Source: an uncultured Clostridia bacterium
GTDB taxonomy: Bacteria > Bacillota > Clostridia > Oscillospirales > Oscillospiraceae
DNA length: 13,394 bases
Assembly (NCBI GenBank): GCA_946539175.1
Contig: CAMNHH010000051.1
Coordinates: 1-13,394 of the forward strand
Direction of reading: 5' to 3'
Each line of letters starts with the position of its first letter. Position 1 is the stretch's first letter. A program made the translations under genes and the position numbers. Below the pieces are notes generated by a model that saw only the letters and a list, made by a program, of their open reading frames with translations, did no database searches and was not told the origin of the DNA. Positions 1-5,965 of the stretch are shown one piece after another.

Positions 1-273
1 GCCGCCGACCGTTACCTGAAGTACAAGCTGGGGCCCAGGATGGACCGCTCCCTCGACGAGCTGACGGAGTACTCCAGAGGCCGGGTGGACTGCGCCAAGG
101 AGCTGCTGAAGGCTACGGAGAAGCTGAAGGTTCTGCGGGGCGAAGAGCTCAACGAGGTCCAGACCAACGAGCGGGAGGCCAAGGAAGGCCTGGCCTGCCG
201 CCTGGGAGACAAGGCGGAGGCGCGGGCCTACGCCAACCGCCCCAAGCCCGCCCCCCAGCCCATCCTGCACTGA
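1..273 (+). CDS. C-terminal end of an unrecognised charged protein (5' end outside window)
   Basis: Frame 1 is open from the first base to a TGA at 271-273, giving the last 90 residues of a protein whose start lies upstream. An internal ATG at 40 exists, but the frame is open before it and no ribosome site precedes it, so I read this as a truncated gene rather than a short ORF. The visible part is rich in Glu, Lys, Arg and Leu with few helix breakers until a Pro-rich tail (NRPKPAPQPILH). It is probably alpha-helical, perhaps coiled coil. No signal peptide, membrane segment or catalytic motif is visible. I do not recognise the family. A strong terminator follows 64 bp downstream, so this gene ends its transcription unit and is separate from the sigma-factor unit. 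Confidence 0.6.
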   Translation, partial: AADRYLKYKLGPRMDRSLDELTEYSRGRVDCAKELLKATEKLKVLRGEELNEVQTNEREAKEGLACRLGDKAEARAYANRPKPAPQPILH

Positions 274-336
274 GCGGCCGGCTCCGCCAGGGCCCGGCGC
301 ACCGGGCAATCCGGTAAACAAGTGAATCCCACATAC

Positions 337-380
337 GCCATGCCGTCAGCACACGCTTTCTCTGACGGCATGGCCTTTTT
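337..380 (+). terminator. Rho-independent terminator
   Basis: A perfect 13-bp inverted repeat (337-349 with 362-374, GCCATGCCGTCAG and its complement) encloses a 12-nt loop and is followed at once by CTTTTT (375-380). It lies 64 bp after the stop of the first gene and before the sigma-factor gene, so it closes the upstream unit. No comparable A-run lies on the left flank, so it acts mainly on rightward transcripts. Confidence 0.9.
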
Positions 381-503
381 GATTCATACGCCGGGATAAA
401 AAACAAAAAAACAGAACGGATGTTACCTTTCGCCCTTTCCCTGCGTTATCTGAGTGAAAGGCCTTTTCAATCGCGAGTTCAGGCAGAGGCAGGTGATGAC
501 AGA

Positions 504-983
504 TTGGACAAGCAAGCGTATACGGAGGCGGTCAGCCGGAACAGCCAACGGGTGTTTCTGCTGGCGCTGTCCTTCACCCGGCAGCGGCAGGACGCGGAGG
601 ACGTGATGCAGACGGTTTTTCTCAAGCTGTGGAAGCATCCGATTGCTTTCACAGACGAGACCCACATGGACAAATGGTTGACCAAGGTGACGGTGAACGA
701 AAGCCGCAGTCTGCTACGGGCCAGGGCCAGAGGCCCGATCTCCTGTGACGAGCTGGAAGCCCTGGGGACCGCCGCGGAGCAGCCGGAGGAGCGGGAGCTG
801 ATCGCCGCAGTGCTGCAGCTGCCGGAGCCCCTGCGGGCTGTGATCCATCTGCACTACTACGAGGATCTGCCGGTCCGGGAAATCGCCGCGCTGCTGAAAA
901 TCAGTCAGGCGGCGGTGAAGATGCGGCTGGTCCGGGGGAGAAAGCTTCTGAGATCTGAGTTAACGGGAGGCGAACTGAAATGA
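504..983 (+). CDS. ECF-type RNA polymerase sigma factor
   Basis: A 159-residue sigma-70 family protein of ECF size that would direct RNA polymerase to a small set of promoters. Region 2 spans about residues 8-75, with the core-binding helix around DAEDVMQTVFLKLW (30-43). Region 4 spans about 106-150 and has the usual LPEPLR entry and a helix-turn-helix ending QAAVKMRLVRGRKLL. I place the start at TTG 504: the product then begins MDKQAYTEAV, as is typical for the family, and AGGTGA (491-496) lies 7 nt upstream. The frame is also open from ATG 420, but those 28 extra residues do not look like a sigma N-terminus and lack a good ribosome site. The stop overlaps the next start as ATGA, so sigma factor and membrane partner are translationally coupled. 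Assignment to sigma is firm; the exact ECF group is not determined. Confidence 0.9.
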   Translation: MDKQAYTEAVSRNSQRVFLLALSFTRQRQDAEDVMQTVFLKLWKHPIAFTDETHMDKWLTKVTVNESRSLLRARARGPISCDELEALGTAAEQPEERELIAAVLQLPEPLRAVIHLHYYEDLPVREIAALLKISQAAVKMRLVRGRKLLRSELTGGELK

Positions 984-2245
984 CAAGAAAACAGTATCGG
1001 GCAGCATTTTCCAAGCTTCAGCCTTCCCAGGAGTCGGTAGACCGCCTGCTGGCGTTCTCCCGGCAGACGCAGCCAAAGTCCGGCGCTCCGATCCGCTGGG
1101 CGTCGCTGCTTGCCGCGGCGACCCTGGCGGCGCTGCTGCTGGGCGGCACGGTCTACGCCATCACCAATTGGTTCCGTCTGACAGAGGCTCCGTCGCTCAC
1201 GGAGCCCTCGCTGAAGGAGGTGGACGGACCCGTTCAGCCCACGGCGCAGCCGGAGCCTCAAAACGGAATTCAGCTTGAAGACCCGGGAGAACGGAATTAC
1301 GTCTGCTTCGCGCTGGAAAACTACAGCACGCAGGACGAGAACCCCATGGAGACCAGGACCCTGCGGGAGTTTTTGCGCTGGTCCGGACTGCCGGAGCCCG
1401 GGGACTTTACCCCGCGGGAGCTGGACGCCTGCTACGTGCGCTATTTTGCCCAGACGCCGGACGGGGCTTTACTCTGCGCCGAGCTGCTGGACAGCGGAGG
1501 CCTGGGCTATCCCCAGTACTTTACCCGCTATGAGACGGAGCTGGTGAAGCAGGGCGATCTCCACGGTCTGGAGGCCACCTGGCTGAAAATCCGGGAGCCG
1601 GGGCTGGGCGATACCTTCCACCTGTTCTGCCATGACGAGACCCTGGGCTGTACTCTGGTCATCAGCTCCAACCGGGGCTTTGAGGCCTGCGAGGCCCTGG
1701 CCCGGGCGCTGCGGCTTCGGGACACGGGACTGCCCATCCCCAGGGCGGAGACCAGGACCGTTTTCGGTCTGCCCAGGGCAGAGCTGCCGGAGGGGCTGAT
1801 CTACTGGGAGAACACGAGTCTGGAGCAGGAACTGCTGAACGCCAGGCTGGCGGACCCCGGCCAGGATCTCTCCGCCCTCTGGAGCAGCCAGATCCTGTCC
1901 CGAAATGACGGCTCCAGCATCAGCATCACGGCGCGTGAAAGCCCCATGGATTACAGCCGAGTGGAAAGCTGCAGCCTGGAACGGGAGGGAGAGCTGGACG
2001 GCCATCCCGCCCGCTGGTATCGGGAGGCCAACTATCGGGATCCGGAGCTCACCCCGGGGGAGCCGGACACGGTGCTGGTGCTCTGGTTTGAGGACCCGGG
2101 CTGCCAGGTGGAGCTGCGGGCCAACCTGACGGAGCTTCGCCTCCATCCCGGCGAGCTGGAGGCCGTCGCGGCCCTGCTCCGGCCGGTGGCTGTCGTTTTG
2201 ACGGAGGAAGCGCCGGTGGAATTCCACGGCTTGAGCGTTGGATAG
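980..2245 (+). CDS. Single-pass membrane protein, probable anti-sigma factor with tandem extracellular domains
   Basis: A 421-residue protein with a short N-terminal cytoplasmic part (1-40), one hydrophobic segment (about 41-61, Ala/Leu rich), a Pro-rich linker (70-97) and a long outer domain. It starts inside the sigma gene's stop (ATGA, 980-983) with GGGAGG (965-970) upstream. Position and topology fit an anti-sigma factor that holds the sigma factor at the membrane, but no zinc-binding HxxxCxxC motif is visible, so the role is inferred from context. The outer part seems to hold two related units: about 193-246 (DLHGLEATW... then GCTLVIS... then an Ala/Leu helix) and 338-402 (ELDGHPARW... 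GCQVELR... Ala/Leu helix). These recall DUF4367-like sensor domains of sigma-linked membrane proteins in Firmicutes, which I cannot confirm here. A lipoprotein gene follows 27 bp downstream. Confidence 0.7.
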   Translation: MTRKQYRAAFSKLQPSQESVDRLLAFSRQTQPKSGAPIRWASLLAAATLAALLLGGTVYAITNWFRLTEAPSLTEPSLKEVDGPVQPTAQPEPQNGIQLEDPGERNYVCFALENYSTQDENPMETRTLREFLRWSGLPEPGDFTPRELDACYVRYFAQTPDGALLCAELLDSGGLGYPQYFTRYETELVKQGDLHGLEATWLKIREPGLGDTFHLFCHDETLGCTLVISSNRGFEACEALARALRLRDTGLPIPRAETRTVFGLPRAELPEGLIYWENTSLEQELLNARLADPGQDLSALWSSQILSRNDGSSISITARESPMDYSRVESCSLEREGELDGHPARWYREANYRDPELTPGEPDTVLVLWFEDPGCQVELRANLTELRLHPGELEAVAALLRPVAVVLTEEAPVEFHGLSVG

Positions 2246-2272
2246 AAACGGGAGAAAAGAGGATTGATCCAT

Positions 2273-4384
2273 ATGAAACGAAGAATACTTGTGCTGATCG
2301 CGGCCCTGATCATAAGCGTATCCTGGACGCTCGGCGGGTGCGGACATCCGCCCGCCGCGCCGGCGAATCCGGAGAATCCTTCCCGGACGGTGACGATGGG
2401 TCCGGGCGGAGAAGCCTCCCCCGAAGCGACGACCGGAGAGACGCAGCCGCCGGACGCTGAGCTCCCGGAGGCGCTGCGGATCCCGGGTCAGACCATGCAG
2501 GACTTATGCCCCACGGAGGACGGGTGGCTGCTGCTCTCGGAGGGAGAAGCGCCGGAAGGCGCCCAGGGCTGGGGGCGCTTTTTGACGCCTCTGGACGAGA
2601 AGCTGCAGCCGGGGACACATGAGCCCTGGAACGGCGGCACGCCCGCAGCCATCCTCCGGGCCGACGGCCATTTCTGGGTCCTGTGCGACGCCGACGATCA
2701 AGGCGGCGCGGCGGTTTACCGGGATCATGAACCGTGGCTGGCGCTGGGAGACGGCTTTTCTCAGGAGGCCCAGCTGGCCTGGGAGGACGGGAGTCTCTAC
2801 ACCGTTATGAACTTCCGACTCTGGATCGACGGACGGAGGGTCGAGCCGCCCCAGACCGGCGGCGTGCGCTACAATGTGAACTGTGTTCTGCGGGCCGGAG
2901 GGCGGATGTACGCGCTGGTTTCCGGCTGGGCGGACGGCAGCGGCTCCGTGGGCAGGTGGCTCTGCCCCATCGGTCCGGACACGGAACAGCTGGTCTTGCC
3001 GGAGCAGATCCTGCCGATCCCGGAGGACGCCTTCATTTCCTGCTGGAATGAGAACGGCGCCTGGCTGGTTTCTGGCTCCAGGCTTTATCAGACCGACGGC
3101 GTGGGCTGTGAGGAGGTATGCGACCTGGGGGCCCTCGGCGTCAATACCTCTTACTCCATTCTCAAGCGACTGCTGGTCTGTCCGGACGGCAGCTTCCTGG
3201 CGGTGAATCCCGAGGGGATTCTGCGCGTCGATCCCCGGCGGAGCGGCGGAAAGTCCCTGCGCATCGGCCTGTATCACTCCGACTACGAGGCCAAAGAGGC
3301 CGTTACCGCCTTTAACCGGGCAGGGACCCAGTGGCGGATCAGCACCAGGAGCTTCAGCGACGCGGAGAGTCTGAATCTGGCTCTGCTGAACGGCGAGCTG
3401 GATCTGCTCTGCGTCAACAGCCGGGAGCTGCTGCGGAACTACGGGGAGAAGGGCCTGCTGTCCCCCATTGATCGCAGCGTCACCGATCAGGTGCTGCCCA
3501 ACGTGGTACGGCTCTGCTCCCAAAACGGCGCGTGTCTGTATCTGCCCCGGCGGGTCAATCTGGAGGGCTGCAGCATCCCGGCCGGGCTCGTGGAGCGTCC
3601 GGAGGAGCTGGAAAGCCTGGAGGCGCTCATGGCGCTCCTGGATGAACGCTGTCCCAGAACCTATGAGCTGCAGGTCAAGGACGGCACGCTCAATGAGATC
3701 CTCCAGATCTGCGGCGACGCCTGGATCGACCGGGAGAACGGGACCGCCCGCTTCACCGATCCCTCCTTTCTGACGGTTTTGCGGTTCTGCAATCGTTTCA
3801 TGGAGAGCTGGGAGGCGGTAGCGGCCAATCAGACAAACTCGGACAGCGAGCGGAACGACTTTGCCCGTCTGCTGAGCGACCAGATTGAGCTGTCCGGATA
3901 CTGCTGGCAGCAACAGGACGACCCCGAGACGGGCCGCGCTGCGCGAATCTTCTTCCGCTTCCCGGCCGGACAGGGTACGGGCTTTACCCTGTCTCACGCT
4001 TCCTTCTACGCGGTGGTGCGGGGAGGAGACGAGGCAGGCGGCCAGGCCTTCCTGAATTATCTCTTCAACGGGCCCTGGTTTGACGAGCCGGAATATCCGG
4101 CGGATTGGGTCAGCGTGCGCTATCCGACGCAGCTGGAACGCTTCCAGGCAAACTTCGAGCATGACAGCGCGGACTACGCCGATGACCCGGCCCGCGAGAC
4201 CGCCGCCGCGGAATGGAGAAGCCTGCTGGAGGGCGCGGACAGCTTCTCGGACGCCATGAGCTCCGAACTCTATACCGTCGTCCTGGAGGAAGCCCAAGCC
4301 TACTTCAACGGCGACTGCAGCGCCGAAGAGGCCGCCCGCCGGATCCAGAACCGGGTGGAGATCTACCTGGCGGAGCGGGACTGA
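2273..4384 (+). CDS. Large lipoprotein: propeller-like N-terminal half plus solute-binding-protein-like C-terminal half
   Basis: A 703-residue exported lipoprotein. The N-terminus has basic MKRR, a hydrophobic core and the lipobox L-G-G-C with the lipidated Cys at 23, then a Pro/Gly/Thr-rich linker to about residue 65. Residues 70-320 contain repeated short beta-type units with DG/GR turns (such as EDGWLLL, ADGHFWVL, EDGSLYTV, AGGRMYALV, PDGSFLAV), suggesting a beta-propeller; this is a reading by eye. From about 326 (KSLRIGLYHSDYEAKEAV) it resembles an extracellular solute-binding protein family 1 fold, including a 'GELDLLCVNSREL...YGEKGLLSPID' type segment. The start is ATG 2273 with AAGAGG (2257-2262) 10 nt upstream; a TTG at 2264 in the same frame lies against that site and is unlikely. 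It lies 27 bp after the probable anti-sigma gene and has no permease or ATPase neighbour, which argues for ligand sensing rather than uptake. Confidence 0.75.
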   Translation: MKRRILVLIAALIISVSWTLGGCGHPPAAPANPENPSRTVTMGPGGEASPEATTGETQPPDAELPEALRIPGQTMQDLCPTEDGWLLLSEGEAPEGAQGWGRFLTPLDEKLQPGTHEPWNGGTPAAILRADGHFWVLCDADDQGGAAVYRDHEPWLALGDGFSQEAQLAWEDGSLYTVMNFRLWIDGRRVEPPQTGGVRYNVNCVLRAGGRMYALVSGWADGSGSVGRWLCPIGPDTEQLVLPEQILPIPEDAFISCWNENGAWLVSGSRLYQTDGVGCEEVCDLGALGVNTSYSILKRLLVCPDGSFLAVNPEGILRVDPRRSGGKSLRIGLYHSDYEAKEAVTAFNRAGTQWRISTRSFSDAESLNLALLNGELDLLCVNSRELLRNYGEKGLLSPIDRSVTDQVLPNVVRLCSQNGACLYLPRRVNLEGCSIPAGLVERPEELESLEALMALLDERCPRTYELQVKDGTLNEILQICGDAWIDRENGTARFTDPSFLTVLRFCNRFMESWEAVAANQTNSDSERNDFARLLSDQIELSGYCWQQQDDPETGRAARIFFRFPAGQGTGFTLSHASFYAVVRGGDEAGGQAFLNYLFNGPWFDEPEYPADWVSVRYPTQLERFQANFEHDSADYADDPARETAAAEWRSLLEGADSFSDAMSSELYTVVLEEAQAYFNGDCSAEEAARRIQNRVEIYLAERD

Positions 4385-4570
4385 GTCCCTGCGCCGGCAC
4401 ACGCCGCGCCCCATTGCGCCTTGTCTGGCGCGCCGCGATGGGCTGAACAGGCAGCGGCAAAAAAATACGGCTCCCGTTCAATTCCAAACGCCCGGCGGCG
4501 AACAAGCCAGACAGGCCGAGCCTGTCCGGCGGGATCCTTACAAACGCAGGGATCCGTCCTGCGTGACTGA
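4385..4570. other. Intergenic stretch with hairpins, no gene seen
   Basis: I find no supportable gene here. Two inverted repeats are present: an imperfect 9-bp stem at 4410-4418/4434-4442 with one G-T pair, and GACAGGC-CGA-GCCTGTC at 4510-4526 that extends by three more pairs (4506-4508/4528-4530) past one mismatch. Neither is followed by a T-run on either strand, so neither is a clear terminator for the lipoprotein gene, although the first lies 26 bp after its stop. GGATCC occurs twice (4532-4537, 4550-4555). Confidence 0.5.
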
Positions 4571-4882
4571 TATTCGCTGTCCAGAGGCATCTGCTTTGAG
4601 GCCGTCATCACCGTCCGGGAGGGCGACGCCCTCCGCAAGCTCTGCGGCGCCGCCCTGCTGACCGCCTCCGCCGCCGTCAACGGCAAGGCAGTCACCGTGC
4701 CGGGAAACAAAGGCTCCGTCAACGCCCAGGCGCCCCTCACCGTGGTCAACGCCAGGGGTCCCGACCTGCCCGTCCCCGGCGGCGGCGCGTGGAAGTACGG
4801 CGTCTTCGGCATTCTGCTGAGGCCCGCCGCTGTGGGTCTGATTGTCCATGCGATTCGCAGGAAGAAGCCCGATAAGCAGTAA
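4571..4882 (+). pseudogene. C-terminal remnant of a sortase-anchored surface protein
   Basis: The frame is open from the codon after a TGA (4568-4570) to TAA at 4880-4882, with no good start or ribosome site; the only likely initiator is a GTG at 4697. The last ~45 residues follow the layout of a cell-wall sorting signal: a TVVNARG lead-in, LPVPGGG in place of LPxTGG, a glycine/aromatic hydrophobic stretch (WKYGVFGILL...AAVGLIVHAI) and a basic tail RRKKPDKQ. The lead-in resembles the end of SpaA/prealbumin-like pilin domains. Thr is replaced by Pro in the sorting motif and an Arg-Pro interrupts the membrane span, both consistent with decay. The N-terminal bulk is missing. I infer a dead fragment of a surface adhesin or pilin-type protein; the sorting-signal reading is fairly secure, the parent family is not. 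Confidence 0.6.
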
Positions 4883-4919
4883 AAAAACAGGGGGCACCGC
4901 GTCACCACGCGGTGCCCCC
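4881..4919 (-). terminator. Strong hairpin, terminator for leftward transcription
   Basis: A perfect 12-bp GC-rich stem (4890-4901 with 4908-4919, GGGGGCACCGCG and its complement) has a 6-nt loop. On the minus strand it is followed by TG and seven T's (the A-run 4881-4887 on the plus strand). There is no T-run on its right side, so the canonical direction is leftward, although it sits 7 bp after the rightward sortase-tail remnant. It could stop read-through from the long leftward operon, or be left over from a lost leftward gene. Confidence 0.65.
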
Positions 4920-4958
4920 CACTATAGGGGAGCAATATAATGGAAACGCATTCTGACA

Positions 4959-4974
4959 AACCGGAATTCCGGTT
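4959..4974. repeat. 16-bp perfect palindrome
   Basis: AACCGGAATTCCGGTT is self-complementary over all 16 bases. It lies 39 bp right of the strong hairpin and just before a cluster of further inverted repeats. It could be a protein-binding site or one edge of the repeat element that follows; nothing nearby decides between them. Confidence 0.5.
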
Positions 4975-4990
4975 ATCGGCTTTCCGTAGG

Positions 4991-5097
4991 GGCGGCCATC
5001 GGCCGTCCGGTCCGCCGGGGGCGGACATTTTGCCGAAGGCAAATCCGGAACGGGTCCCATAATCCCATCGTTTCGATCGTTTGCGGGGGCAAACGAT
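4991..5097. repeat. Cluster of four consecutive short hairpins (intergenic repeat element-like)
   Basis: Four inverted repeats follow one another: GGCGGCC-ATC-GGCCGTC (4991-5007, one G-T pair), TCCGCC-GGG-GGCGGA (5011-5025), TTTGCC-GAA-GGCAAA (5029-5043) and, after a 32-bp gap, ATCGTTTGC-GGGG-GCAAACGAT (5076-5097, nine perfect pairs). The start, with GTAGGGGCGGCC at 4986-4997, resembles a GTAGGGGCGgcc repeat I associate with intergenic regions of Ruminococcaceae/Oscillospiraceae; that is memory, not a search result. The block contains no gene and separates two gene remnants. Confidence 0.5.
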
Positions 5098-5099
5098 GC

Positions 5100-5378
5100 T
5101 TGCGCCCCAAGTGCGGACGAGCAATGACAAAAACAAATGGAGCGTTCGACTGCGTGATGAAGCGCAGCCAAGATCAGTATGATTTCTACGAGTGCAAGTA
5201 TTATGATCGCCCGATGACGGTAGAGGAATGCACACAGGAACTCCGACAACTGGCGCAAATGCAGGGAATTGACGTTTCCGGTGTCGGATTTGTCTGCACC
5301 GGCGGCTTCACGTTCCATGACACGAACGCCATACTGATTGACGGAACACAACTATACGATTCCGATTTGACAAAATAG
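5100..5378 (+). pseudogene. C-terminal fragment of a DUF234-type ATPase (nuclease-like domain)
   Basis: An open stretch ending in TAG at 5376-5378. It can be read from TTG 5100 or ATG 5124, but the frame is open further upstream into the hairpin cluster and no ribosome site is visible. Residues resemble the C-terminal PD-(D/E)xK-like domain (DUF234) of the AAA ATPases found in many Firmicutes and archaea: an FDCV Asp, then FYECK carrying the E-x-K pair, a PMTVEEC...EL helix, GFVCTGGF and a final acidic LYDSDL. The whole N-terminal ATPase part (Walker A/B, several hundred residues) is absent, so this is most likely a remnant. Its codons are more AT-rich (ending AAA, GAT, AAT) than those of neighbouring genes, which fits an origin by transfer. 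A free-standing small protein is possible but less likely. Confidence 0.5.
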
Positions 5379-5526
5379 CATTTCTTTCCTTAACAAAACG
5401 GAAATGGACTCTGATCAAGAGAAACGGCGCCAGCTTTCCTCACGCTGGTCGCCGGAACGGATTGGGAGGAGGTCCAGCGGCGGCTGGACAAACAGACGGA
5501 GAACAAAGAAAAACGTATTTCTGCGC

Positions 5527-5560
5527 ATAAACGGCAGTCGCGCCAGCGGCTGCCGTTTAT
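5527..5560 (-). terminator. Hairpin after the histidine-kinase remnant, possible weak terminator
   Basis: An 11-bp perfect stem (ATAAACGGCAG at 5527-5537 with its complement at 5550-5560) has a 12-nt loop. Read leftward it begins 15 bp after the stop of the kinase fragment (5576), the usual place for a terminator. The expected T-run is only inside the stem and again 12 nt later (TTTTT, complement of 5510-5514), so efficiency is doubtful. It may be the relic terminator of the former kinase gene. Confidence 0.4.
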
Positions 5561-5575
5561 GTACATCGGTGCCCT

Positions 5576-5740
5576 TCAGCCAGTGACCTGAACCGGCGCC
5601 AGGGTCAGTGTCAGCGTGAAACGGACGCCCGTGTCGGGGCAGTTCTCCGCTTCCAGATTGCCGTCCATGCAGCGGGCGGCGTTCCGGGCGATGGGCAGGC
5701 CCAGGCCGAAGATCCTCCTCCCCGGGATCCAGCTCCAAGC
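5576..5740 (-). pseudogene. C-terminal remnant of a sensor histidine kinase
   Basis: Read leftward in the frame ending TGA at 5578-5576, the translation contains IFGLGLPIARNAARCMDGNL followed by EAENCPDTGVRFTLTLTLAP. This is the G2 box (GLGLPIAR) and last strands of a HATPase_c domain, the ATP-binding end of a sensor kinase. The frame opens only after a TGA at 5743-5741. The N box, G1 box, DHp domain and sensor are all missing. It lies in the +1 frame relative to the reductase ORF that covers the same bases. A deletion joining two formerly neighbouring leftward genes explains this best. A cognate response-regulator gene is not in the window. Confidence 0.65.
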
Positions 5741-5965
5741 TCAGAGCTCCGGCCTGGGGGCGGCAGGCCTCCAGCCGATCCACATAGCCCTCCGCGTAGA
5801 TTTCAGCACAGGTGACCGCGCCGTTGATCACGGCGTCGCAGCCATAGTCCCGCCGGATCTGTCCGGTCGCACGGAGCGCCGGCGCCGTCTCCGGCAAGCG
5901 GAACCAGCTTCCGTCGATCCGTCCGTCCAGCGAGCAGAGCATGTAACAGACAACAAAGGGTCTGC

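Noticed and set aside
423..451. Promoter TTACCT-17-TTATCT before the sigma gene
   Set aside because: The spacing is right but the -35 box matches consensus at only half its positions, and no ECF-type AAC motif is evident; too weak to list.
2504..4414. 636-residue open frame on the minus strand opposite the large lipoprotein
   Set aside because: Gene-length, but its composition (Gly, Ala, Arg, Gln, Val) is that of an antisense shadow of GC-rich coding DNA, and it has no ribosome site or recognisable domain. The rightward frame has a signal peptide and lipobox.
4991..5097. CRISPR array or riboswitch in the hairpin cluster
   Set aside because: The stems differ in sequence with no direct repeats of equal length, and no downstream gene or ribosome site would be controlled.
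4363..5235. 290-residue minus-strand ORF across the remnant zone
   Set aside because: It runs through the strong hairpin and the repeat cluster, has no ribosome site and shows no protein-like pattern of hydrophobic segments.
5404..5586. 60-residue rightward ORF from ATG 5404
   Set aside because: Arg/Ser-rich composition, no ribosome site, and a different frame from the more protein-like reading of the same stretch; most likely chance.
5415..5591. Rightward open frame reading ETAPAFLTLVAGTDWEEVQRR and ending at TGA 5589, possibly another C-terminal gene remnant
   Set aside because: It opens directly after a stop, has no start, contains the 11-bp hairpin and overlaps the kinase remnant. The protein looks plausible but I recognise no family, so it is not listed as a feature.
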